Part shown: positions 14,156 to 20,421 of the stretch, piece by piece
How the letters are laid out: each line of letters begins with the position of its first letter
Position numbering within the stretch: the stretch's first letter is position 1
From: Candidatus Levyibacteriota bacterium
GTDB taxonomy: Bacteria; Patescibacteriota; Microgenomatia; Levybacterales; UBA12049
DNA length: 20,421 bases
Direction: 5' to 3'
Assembly: GCA_903872785.1 (NCBI GenBank)
Contig: CAIQLZ010000003.1
Location: forward strand, 1-20,421
Made by a program: the position numbers and the translations under genes
The notes under the pieces: generated by a model
Databases searched by the model: none
What the model was told of the DNA's origin: nothing
What the model saw: the letters and a program-made list of their open reading frames with translations, nothing else

Positions 14156-14548
14156 TTAGCGGGATGATCTATTTTTTGCAGACGCATTAAGAGGCGAATA
14201 TCTTTCATAAAGAGGGTCCCGAAGTTTTATTACCTGTACGCCATTGAATAATGCTTTTTCTAAGTTTGCATTAAATTGATGCGCGGTTAGATCTATAATA
14301 GTTTTATCTGCATCCGTACACCATGCATGTTCAATAAGTAAAGCGCCTTTACTGTTTGGGAAATCAAGCTTAAAAAAGCCTTCCTGATAATGAAATCCTA
14401 AGTCCGTAGCAATCTCTTTGCTAATCTTAGTGCAGTATGCATCGGGAAAACCTTTTCTTTCCGAATATTCCATGAATACAACTTGTAATTCATCCATTAA
14501 GTTCTGATCTAATCTTGCAATATTTTCCTGATTAAAAGTTTCACTCAT
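14156..14548 (-). CDS. hypothetical protein with Cys-His-Asp pattern
   Basis: 130 residues, soluble. The order C39 (AYCTKISKEIATDLGF), H74 (EHAWC) and D86 (IIDLTAHQF) looks like the Cys-His-Asp spacing of papain or transglutaminase-like folds, with the typical 'HAW...DLTA.QF' wording. The function cannot be settled from this. It is convergent with the PEBP gene, whose stop lies one base away. A TATAAC box lies 7 bases before its ATG, so the transcript may be leaderless. Confidence 0.6.
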   Translation of the reverse strand: MSETFNQENIARLDQNLMDELQVVFMEYSERKGFPDAYCTKISKEIATDLGFHYQEGFFKLDFPNSKGALLIEHAWCTDADKTIIDLTAHQFNANLEKALFNGVQVIKLRDPLYERYSPLNASAKNRSSR

Positions 14549-14555
14549 ACAATAT

Positions 14556-14585
14556 GTTATATAAAAGTTTCGCTTTATGAGCTAA
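14556..14585 (-). promoter_or_regulatory. promoter of the 130-residue gene
   Basis: Minus-strand TTAGCT (14585-14580), an 18-base spacer and TATAAC (14561-14556). Only seven bases separate the -10 box from the ATG, predicting a leaderless mRNA. Confidence 0.4.
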
Positions 14586-14657
14586 TTTAAATACATCCAA
14601 TTTCCGTCTTTACTCACGGTTCAGAATGCTATTCCTCTTTTTTCCTTTTTACGGATT

Positions 14658-14705
14658 TTAGCAGGTACATGGATCATTGCCGCACCCTGGGCATGGATCA
14701 CTCAC
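14658..14705 (-). CDS. 15-residue cysteine-rich microprotein
   Basis: The peptide MSDPCPGCGNDPCTC starts with GTG. It is preceded by a near-perfect SD, GAGGAGGTGA (14720-14711), five bases before the start, and by a consensus promoter. Four of 15 residues are Cys in a CxxC-x4-CxC pattern, with DPC twice, suggesting zinc or iron-sulfur binding. I place it as a real gene because promoter, SD, start and stop fit together and it has the best SD in the window. No family is known to me, though short 'CGxxPCxC' peptides are familiar from small-genome bacteria. A riboregulator with a short leader peptide is the alternative. Confidence 0.55.
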   Translation of the reverse strand: MSDPCPGCGNDPCTC

Positions 14706-14727
14706 TATAATCACCTCCTCTTTATGC

Positions 14728-14757
14728 ACTATATTATGTTATAATTTCAATTGTCAA
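14728..14757 (-). promoter_or_regulatory. promoter of the Cys-rich microprotein
   Basis: Minus-strand TTGACA (14757-14752), a perfect -35 box, an 18-base spacer and TATAGT (14733-14728). The predicted start, near 14721, falls directly before the SD. Confidence 0.6.
14740..14745 (+). promoter_or_regulatory. -10 box for tRNA-Gln
   Basis: A perfect TATAAT on the plus strand, 23 bases before the tRNA. No good -35 box is seen. It overlaps the divergent microprotein promoter, so the two may compete. Confidence 0.4.
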
Positions 14758-14768
14758 TAAGGAATTAT

Positions 14769-14839
14769 TGCGGGATCGTTTAATGGTAGGACGGGGGACT
14801 TTGGATCCCTTAATCTAGGTCCGATTCCTAGTCCCGCAG
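14769..14839 (+). tRNA. tRNA-Gln (anticodon TTG)
   Basis: The 71-nt cloverleaf has acceptor TGCGGGA/TCCCGCA (the U1-A72 pair typical of tRNA-Gln), anticodon loop CTTTGGA (anticodon TTG), T-arm CTAGGTCCGATTCCTAG and discriminator G. CC follows but not the full CCA. Confidence 0.92.
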
Positions 14840-14913
14840 CCGACGTGGATAGTGCCCTTACCAGCATCACGAAGGGATTGATATACTTGAAATTACCAAA
14901 AAATGTGTTAAAG

Positions 14914-14919
14914 TATAGT
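14914..14919 (+). promoter_or_regulatory. -10 box of the bactofilin-like gene
   Basis: TATAGT lies 11 bases before the ATG at 14931; a TTGAAA (14888-14893) is 20 bases further up, a long spacer. The transcript would have a leader of about five bases or none, and no SD is present. Confidence 0.4.
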
Positions 14920-14930
14920 CAGATAAGCAT

Positions 14931-16109
14931 ATGCAGAAATTATTGACAGGCATTATTCTACTTCTCTCCCCTTTTATTTTTTTTTACGCGGCTCAAAATG
15001 TAAGTGCAAATACCACAAAGGCTAATACAGTTATCCTAACGAAAGATCAGATAATAAATAGTGATTACCTTGTTAAAGGTAATAATGTTGATATTGTAGG
15101 AACTGTAAATGGCGATGTATATGTAGCAGGCGGTTCCATAACAGTTGAAGGTACGATCAATGGTGACCTTCTTGCTATAGGAGGAAATATTAATATTAAA
15201 GGAAGTATTGCAGGTAATGCCCGGATTATCGGAGGAAATATTCTTGTTACCGGAAGTATCGGTAGGAACCTTTCTATTTTGGGAGGTTCATCCAATTTTA
15301 CTGATACAGCGAAAATTGGCGGAAGCGTTGCCGGAGCAGGAGGAGCATTTACATTTTATGGGTTGGTAGGTAAAGATGTTAGAATTGCCGGCGGACAGCT
15401 CTCATTGGGAAATAAAATCAGTGGGAATGTTTTTACATATATACGTCAACTATCTGTGTCTCCGAATGCTAATATTGCAGGGGACGTAACCTATTGGAGC
15501 AATCAAAAAGCTGAAGTAGTTTCAGGAGCAGTAATTAAAGGAAAAACAATGCGAAATATGCTTCCGAAAAGCGCAACTCCGCAAATGGATTCTACAAAAA
15601 TTGCGTCTTTCGTTCCTGCGATAACCAGTTTTGTTATCTTTGGGAAAATTATTAGTTTTCTTGCCTCACTTATTATAGGCATATTTTTTATTAAGTTATT
15701 TCCTATCTGCGTTCAAAAGCTGGTTAGCTCTATCAAGACAAGTTTTTGGAAAAATGTAGGTATCGGTCTTTTGATAGCAATCGTTACTCCGATCATAGTA
15801 GTCTTGCTATTTTGTACGCTCATTGGAATACCTCTGGCAGTTTTTGGAGGAATATTGTTTATGCTTTCTTTATATTTGGCACATATCGTTGCTGCTCTGG
15901 TTATTGGAAAATGGGCAGTTAAATATATCAGTAAGAATGATCACCTGAATTGGTCATTATTTGTTGGTCTTGTTATTTACGGAATAGCGAGTATAATTCC
16001 AGTTCTTGGTTGGTTATTTTCAATGATATTTGTTGCAGTGGGCTTAGGGGCAATTCTTATGGAGAAAAAGCATAGCTATGTACAGCTTCGGGCAAAAAAT
16101 TTAATTTAA
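14931..16109 (+). CDS. exported bactofilin-like (polymer-forming) membrane protein
   Basis: 392 residues. A signal peptide (1-26, ending VSANT) is followed by a beta-helical repeat region (about 45-205) with short units such as GTVNGDVYVAGGSITVEG and GTINGDLLAIGGNINIKG. These are the Gly/Asn-rich hexad-like repeats of bactofilins and related polymer-forming proteins. The C-terminal half (about 225-385) has about four membrane helices. Unlike classical cytoplasmic bactofilins, the repeat domain is exported and membrane-tethered, an architecture known as a separate polymer-forming family in Gram-positive-like bacteria. A role in cell-envelope scaffolding is likely but inferred. The following 76-residue membrane protein gene starts 23 bases downstream. 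Confidence 0.82.
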   Translation: MQKLLTGIILLLSPFIFFYAAQNVSANTTKANTVILTKDQIINSDYLVKGNNVDIVGTVNGDVYVAGGSITVEGTINGDLLAIGGNINIKGSIAGNARIIGGNILVTGSIGRNLSILGGSSNFTDTAKIGGSVAGAGGAFTFYGLVGKDVRIAGGQLSLGNKISGNVFTYIRQLSVSPNANIAGDVTYWSNQKAEVVSGAVIKGKTMRNMLPKSATPQMDSTKIASFVPAITSFVIFGKIISFLASLIIGIFFIKLFPICVQKLVSSIKTSFWKNVGIGLLIAIVTPIIVVLLFCTLIGIPLAVFGGILFMLSLYLAHIVAALVIGKWAVKYISKNDHLNWSLFVGLVIYGIASIIPVLGWLFSMIFVAVGLGAILMEKKHSYVQLRAKNLI

Positions 16110-16132
16110 AAATAACCAATAAGTTTTAATTT

Positions 16133-16363
16133 ATGTCTGAAAAAAATGAAAATATGAATGATAAAGAGGATTGTAAAAAAGATAAAAAATGGCGAAAAGG
16201 CGGCGGCGCCTCAAATGCTGTTTACGGCTTAGGACTAATTGGAGCAGCGGTTTATTTTATCCAGCACGCAGCTACATTTGGAGCAGGAGTGATTGGTTTT
16301 TTGAAGGCGCTTGTTTGGCCGGCAATTTTGATATATAAATTACTGGAGCTATTGAGAATGTAG
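16133..16363 (+). CDS. small membrane protein, 76 residues
   Basis: The N-terminus (1-25) is polar and Lys/Asp/Glu-rich, followed by GGGASNA. Two hydrophobic segments lie at about 29-45 and 50-70. It follows the bactofilin-like gene with a short gap, suggesting one operon. No family is recognised; the helix pair could associate with the larger membrane protein. Confidence 0.65.
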   Translation: MSEKNENMNDKEDCKKDKKWRKGGGASNAVYGLGLIGAAVYFIQHAATFGAGVIGFLKALVWPAILIYKLLELLRM

Positions 16364-16398
16364 ATTTATTTTCTCCTAAACATTTTGAAGCAAGAAAT

Positions 16399-18315
16399 TC
16401 ATTTTACTTCAAGTAAATAATTTAAAAGTGAAGAGAAACTAAGCGTAGCCACACACACAACCGTATCTGCTCCTCCGTAGTAGATAAAAAGCGTATCATC
16501 TTTTACGACTGCGCCGCACGGAAATACAACATTTTTCACAATACCTTCTTGTTCGAACGGCAGTTCAGCTTCAAGAATTGGCCAAGGAGTTCTTGAGAGA
16601 ATGCAACTTGGGTCTTTAGGGTGAAGAAGCATGGCTCCTATCCGGTAATGATGGCTTATTTTGCTTACTCCGTGATAAAGAAGTATCCATCCGGCAGCTG
16701 TTTTTAAAGGAGGAGCAGAAAGTCCGATTTTTTCGCTGTCCCAGCTGTGCCCGCGGGGAGGAATATATTCGACACTTCGAAGCCAATTGTCTTCTTTAAA
16801 ATTAAAAGTGTCAACAAAGTCTATGACTATTGAATTTTGTATTCTGTGAATAATGACATATTTGCCGTTGATCTTTTCAGGAAAAATCGCAGCGTCTTTG
16901 TCATCCATTCCCGGCGGAGATATAAGAACCGGATCTGCCCAGTTAAAATTATTGTTAACAAAATCAGTAACGTTTATGGATGTCAATGCGACCCGGGGAG
17001 GATTAACTCCGTCAAAAGCGGTATAGCACATATAAAGCTTGTTTTCTATTTGGGTAATCCGGGGATCTTCACATCCTGAATTGCCGCCCGGGTTTTTTTT
17101 GATTTCAAATTCTGCACGCGGAACATAAGCCGGTATTTCAAGACGCTTGGATATCGAAAGCCCGTCGGAACTCTTTGCATAGCCAATAACAGAGGTATTA
17201 TCCGAAGACATAGCTCTATACAGCAGATGAATTTCATTTCCGTCATAAAAAGCTGCAGGATTAAATACCGCTTTTGCCTCCCATGGATGATCTACAATTG
17301 GCGTCAGAAGCGGAGCATTCAAAGGCTTTTGTGCTTTTAACACTACAGGTGAATTCTTTTTGATTTCTTTCACCAAACTTTGTAATAAGCAAGTTGCAAC
17401 ACAGCAGGTGGTGTCGGTAGCACCGTAATAGAGAGAAATAGTATCCCCTTCCATCAGCGCACCGGACGGAAAGACAATGTTTGGTACGCTGCCTCTTAAT
17501 TCATATTCTTCTTGCGGAATCATAATTGGAGAATCAGTTCGCGCGAGTATTTTTTGGGGGTTGTTTCTGTCAAGCAGAGCTGCTTCTATTCCGAATATTT
17601 TGTAGTTAGGATTATGATAATGTTGTATATGAGCGTAAATAAGAAGCCATCCGTAATCCGTTGCAATTGGACACGCTCCTACTTCTATTTGATCTGAATT
17701 CATCCGTCTTAAAGGAAGAATGTGCTCTTTTAAGTTCTGGTACCAATTTCTCCAGTATTCTTCAGACCACATATCTTCTTTTCTGTCAAAAAGCGCAAGT
17801 CCAATTTGGGAGGGAGGTAAATCAGTGTGGATAGTCAGAAGCGCTGCATATTTCCCATTTATTTTTTCAGGCAATAAAGTCATCGCCTTTGAATTAAATG
17901 GTGTGACTAAATGTTTTTCAATTGAGCCGTTGAAATCGGAAAAGTGCGCAAGTCCAATCTTAATTGCTCCCGGAGAAAATGGATAATCTGATAAAGCAGT
18001 ATAAAAAACAAAATATTCGTTGTCGATTTTGGTAATTCTCGGATCTTCACAGCCGAATTTTTCCCAAGCCATCTCAGGCGTTATAAATTGCTTGCGGTTA
18101 GTAAATATTATTCCATCCGAACTTTCTCCATAACCAATTGTTGAAAGTGACAGTTGTCGCCCTTGCCAGTCTTGTGTATCTGAAAGCGCACGATAAGCCA
18201 TGCGGTATTTTTCATCTTTTATAACACTTCCATTAAATACTGCCTGTGATTCCCAAAAATTTTTGGAGTTGGGTTTTAGGATCGGATTATGACTGTCTCT
18301 TTTAAATGAAATCAT
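16399..18315 (-). CDS. double-domain GH130 glycoside phosphorylase or hydrolase
   Basis: 638 residues containing two GH130-type five-bladed propellers, about 1-320 and 330-638. Each has the family's marks: GCEDPRIT (E90-D91-P92-R93; E416-D417-P418-R419) with the catalytic Asp, PEKINGKY, a VFPxGA segment and YYGxxD (296-301; 612-617). GH130 enzymes mostly act on beta-mannosides, as phosphorylases making mannose-1-phosphate or as hydrolases. There is no signal peptide, so it should act in the cytoplasm. Family members usually have one domain, so two in one chain is unusual. The ATG follows the stop of the upstream gene with no gap (TAAATG), implying tight coupling. Confidence 0.88.
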   Translation of the reverse strand: MISFKRDSHNPILKPNSKNFWESQAVFNGSVIKDEKYRMAYRALSDTQDWQGRQLSLSTIGYGESSDGIIFTNRKQFITPEMAWEKFGCEDPRITKIDNEYFVFYTALSDYPFSPGAIKIGLAHFSDFNGSIEKHLVTPFNSKAMTLLPEKINGKYAALLTIHTDLPPSQIGLALFDRKEDMWSEEYWRNWYQNLKEHILPLRRMNSDQIEVGACPIATDYGWLLIYAHIQHYHNPNYKIFGIEAALLDRNNPQKILARTDSPIMIPQEEYELRGSVPNIVFPSGALMEGDTISLYYGATDTTCCVATCLLQSLVKEIKKNSPVVLKAQKPLNAPLLTPIVDHPWEAKAVFNPAAFYDGNEIHLLYRAMSSDNTSVIGYAKSSDGLSISKRLEIPAYVPRAEFEIKKNPGGNSGCEDPRITQIENKLYMCYTAFDGVNPPRVALTSINVTDFVNNNFNWADPVLISPPGMDDKDAAIFPEKINGKYVIIHRIQNSIVIDFVDTFNFKEDNWLRSVEYIPPRGHSWDSEKIGLSAPPLKTAAGWILLYHGVSKISHHYRIGAMLLHPKDPSCILSRTPWPILEAELPFEQEGIVKNVVFPCGAVVKDDTLFIYYGGADTVVCVATLSFSSLLNYLLEVK

Positions 18316-20181
18316 TTAGAATATTTGTTTTACAATCGGAGTTGTAAGACGTGCAATCTGTGAATGTTGGAGTTCTTTCAAAAACTCTTCAAGATTTGCG
18401 GTTGCAACACAAACATAAGAATCTGCTCCGCCGTAATATACGAAAAGTGTTTCATTGACAATAACTGCGCCGCAAGGATAGATAACTCCGGCTTTAAATC
18501 CTTCATTCTCATAAGGTTTTTCCGGTTCAAGAATTGGAGATTGGCTGCGATGAATAACTTTTGTTGGATCATTAAGGTCCAAAAGCATAGCACCGATTTT
18601 ATACCGTTCGGGATCCTGTTCTCCGACCGATTGGTAAATTAAAAGCCATCCGTATTTTGTCCGAAGAGGCGGGGCACCTGCCCCGATCTTGCGGCTATCC
18701 CATTTGTTAGCCCTCGGAGAAATTTTATATTCTCCTTTGAGAAATTCAGTTCCGTCAAAAGAAAGATTGTCAACAAAGTCAATCAGAATGTCGGGATAAA
18801 TCCGATGCATAATTACGTATTTCCCCTTTATTTTTTCAGGAAAAATAACCGCGCTTTTATCCACAACGCCCGGAGGAGAAATCAGAACCGGCCGTTCCCA
18901 AAGGAAACGCCGGTTGAGGAAATGGTCAACCGGAATCGAAGTCAGGGCAATTCTCGGAGGATTTACCCCGTCGAAGGCTACATAGGTTAAATAATAACGA
19001 TTATCAATTTTAGTGATCCTTGGATCTTCGCACCCGCCGATTCCGCCTCCCGAGACATATTGGCCGGAAATTCGGGATATTTTCGCTGTATCGATATTTT
19101 CGAATGATTGCGAAGGAACATAAACAGGATAATCCAGACGTTCGTCTATATGAATTCCGTCTTGACTTATTGCATATCCGAGTACCGAAGTGTAATCATA
19201 TCCCTGCGCCCGATAAAGAATATGAATTTGCCCGTTATCATAAATTGCTGCAGGATTGAAAGTATTGAAAGATTCCCAGGCGTTTTTGCTCTTTGGCGTA
19301 ATCACTGGGTTTTGTTCTGCGCGTTTGAGCTTTAGAGAAATATCTTTCGAAGTGTACCCGTTGGAAATCTTGTAAAGCCCATAGACTGCCGCATATATTT
19401 CTTTACCTTCGATCTGATAATAGGCAATTAAATTGCTTGAATTTAAAATTGTCGCAAATAAGTTAACTTTTTTTTGTTTCCATTCCAAGGGTGTAGTCCA
19501 AATAGGTTCCTGGCTCCGCCATAAAAGATGCTCCGGATTATTTAAGTCAAATAACGCTACTCCCACCCAATCTGTACCTTGATTTTTTGAATGGTAGATC
19601 AGTAAGATTCCCTTTTCCGTACTCAATACAGCTTCCAGGCTAATTTTTTCCGAATCGAAGAAATTTCTTCTGGGAGCTAAAAGTTCTTTAGCGCTTTTTT
19701 CCCAGTGAATTACATCGCCTGAAAAGTAGGCAGAGATAGGAGCTTCGGAAGAATACAGAACGGTTTTCTTTTGATAAGTGTAGTTTGGTACAATAATTCC
19801 CTTTTGATTAACGGAAACCATATTTCCCTCAAAGCTCCAGGAGAATAAATCTTTTGACCAGGCTTTTTCAAGGACTTCCCTTTTTCCTTCTTTGCGGATA
19901 TAGGTTAATAAGAAGTATCCTGCATATTCCGAAATATTAAAATCAGAGCATACCGAGATATCCTCCAAGGTGGTTTTTCCTGTTTCTATAAAAGAGTTTC
20001 GTTTTTCATACTCAAAAGAAAGGCCATCGGGGCTTACCGCAACGCGAAACTGAGAAAGGGGGTCTAAGCTTGACTGAAAATAGAGATAAACTTTTCCGCC
20101 GTAAGAAAATGCTCCCAAGCCTCGAATATACTTGTTGCTTTTGGCTATTTTTATTTGTTTTAGGGCAGGTCTGTTTTTCAT
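18316..20181 (-). CDS. second double-domain GH130-like protein with a degenerate N-terminal domain
   Basis: I use the ATG at 20181 (621 residues); a TTG eight codons upstream at 20205 is an alternative start. Residue numbers here count from that TTG. The C-terminal domain (about 295-629) is a canonical GH130 propeller: GCEDPRITKI (391-400), FPEKIKGKY, APPLRTKYGW and YYGGAD (590-595). The N-terminal domain (about 25-285) has the same blade rhythm, but the EDPR site reads EDIS (81-84) and the YYGxxD site reads YYQIEG. It is probably inactive and may serve binding or dimer contacts. It is cytoplasmic by lack of signal. Its partner gene starts at its stop codon. The 20206-20333 gap has a CACTG-CTTT-CAGTG hairpin (20213-20226) in the leader. 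Confidence 0.85.
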   Translation of the reverse strand: MKNRPALKQIKIAKSNKYIRGLGAFSYGGKVYLYFQSSLDPLSQFRVAVSPDGLSFEYEKRNSFIETGKTTLEDISVCSDFNISEYAGYFLLTYIRKEGKREVLEKAWSKDLFSWSFEGNMVSVNQKGIIVPNYTYQKKTVLYSSEAPISAYFSGDVIHWEKSAKELLAPRRNFFDSEKISLEAVLSTEKGILLIYHSKNQGTDWVGVALFDLNNPEHLLWRSQEPIWTTPLEWKQKKVNLFATILNSSNLIAYYQIEGKEIYAAVYGLYKISNGYTSKDISLKLKRAEQNPVITPKSKNAWESFNTFNPAAIYDNGQIHILYRAQGYDYTSVLGYAISQDGIHIDERLDYPVYVPSQSFENIDTAKISRISGQYVSGGGIGGCEDPRITKIDNRYYLTYVAFDGVNPPRIALTSIPVDHFLNRRFLWERPVLISPPGVVDKSAVIFPEKIKGKYVIMHRIYPDILIDFVDNLSFDGTEFLKGEYKISPRANKWDSRKIGAGAPPLRTKYGWLLIYQSVGEQDPERYKIGAMLLDLNDPTKVIHRSQSPILEPEKPYENEGFKAGVIYPCGAVIVNETLFVYYGGADSYVCVATANLEEFLKELQHSQIARLTTPIVKQIF

Positions 20182-20298
20182 TCTGGCATACGCAAATAGA
20201 TGCAAATTAATGCACTGCTTTCAGTGTAGGTTATTTTAAAAATAAATCAAGGACTATTTGTATTTTTAAATTTTTTCCTAAGGCCGGCATAGTTTACG

Positions 20299-20327
20299 TT
20301 GAGTCTTTTGGAATAATAAAGTAAAAT
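20299..20327 (+). promoter_or_regulatory. promoter of the MntP-like gene
   Basis: TTGAGT (20299-20304), a 17-base spacer and TAAAAT (20322-20327). The ATG at 20334 lies at the expected transcription start, so the mRNA is probably leaderless; there is no SD. Confidence 0.5.
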
Positions 20328-20333
20328 AGCATT

Positions 20334-20421
20334 ATGCTCGGTTTAATTTTAGTCGCCATGTCTTTGGGTTTAAGCAATTTTGCAGTTGCCATCGGCATCG
20401 GTTTAAAAGGGATAAGCAGAA
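20334..20421 (+). CDS. MntP-like transporter, N-terminal fragment (cut by window end)
   Basis: The 29 visible residues (MLGLILVAMSLGLSNFAVAIG and on) are one membrane helix with the 'FAVAIGxG' wording of the MntP/YebN manganese-efflux family first helix. In E. coli MntP the same place reads SMDAFAASIGKG; here the aligned Asp appears to be Ser. It could instead belong to a related LysE/CadD-like transporter. The rest lies outside the window. Confidence 0.45.
   Translation, partial: MLGLILVAMSLGLSNFAVAIGIGLKGISR

Noticed and set aside
14582..14617. Minus-strand 11-codon frame (VSKDGNWMYLN) before the 130-residue gene
   Set aside because: No SD or promoter of its own, and it overlaps the predicted -35 box of the next gene.
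14668..14700. CATGGATCA repeated 24 bases apart as a binding site
   Set aside because: Explained by the two Asp-Pro-Cys codon triplets of the microprotein gene.
16385..16412. TTGAAG/CTTCAA inverted repeat between convergent genes as a bidirectional terminator
   Set aside because: Six-base arms, a 16-base loop and no clear U-tracts; too weak.
1..20421. CRISPR array or insertion sequence
   Set aside because: No regularly spaced repeat-spacer series and no transposase or IS-type terminal repeats were seen.

Overview
The window is AT-rich bacterial chromosome with standard stop-codon use (TAA, TAG and TGA all end genes; no in-frame TGA is needed). It has many small membrane or unknown proteins, five tRNA genes without an encoded CCA end, a Thr/Pro-rich secreted protein, and several genes without a Shine-Dalgarno (SD) sequence. 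This style suggests a small-genome lineage such as the candidate phyla radiation (Patescibacteria, perhaps Microgenomates). That placement is inference; no rRNA is present to test it.

Layout. (1) 184-5188, plus strand: a compact type I restriction-modification locus made of hsdR followed by one gene that fuses the methyltransferase (HsdM) to the specificity subunit (HsdS). (2) 9198 down to 5367, minus strand: an accessory operon of eight genes. Four or five are small membrane proteins, one is a secreted coiled-coil protein, one is a divergent macro-domain protein and one resembles a phage terminase small subunit. It starts with a strongly folded leader of about 130 nt, and three of its genes are preceded by the same short hairpin carrying the SD. 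(3) 9242-12786, plus strand: a mobile-element module with a winged-helix protein, four small proteins (one DUF5659-like) and a serine recombinase. The recombinase is preceded by two interleaved inverted repeats that look like an RNA switch, and its reading frame runs antisense through two tRNA-Leu genes. (4) 12626-14839: a tRNA region with Leu(GAG), Leu(CAG), Phe(GAA), Gly(GCC) and Gln(TTG). Inside it an HNH endonuclease gene sits between a decayed tRNA-Phe copy and the intact tRNA-Phe. A PEBP-family gene, an unknown gene and a 15-residue cysteine-rich peptide gene are also here. (5) 14931-16363: a bactofilin-like membrane protein and a small membrane protein. (6) 20181 down to 16399: two abutting genes, each with two GH130-type beta-propeller domains, probably for cytoplasmic mannoside metabolism. 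(7) 20334 to the end: the start of an MntP-like transporter gene.

Regions 1-3 are accessory DNA and regions 4-7 look like host backbone. The boundary between them is at the tRNA-Leu pair near 12620, the likely integration site of the recombinase module. The most notable signals are non-coding: the interleaved repeats before the recombinase, the tRNA-Phe/HNH cassette, the folded leader with its repeated SD hairpins, and the Cys-rich microprotein with an excellent promoter and SD.
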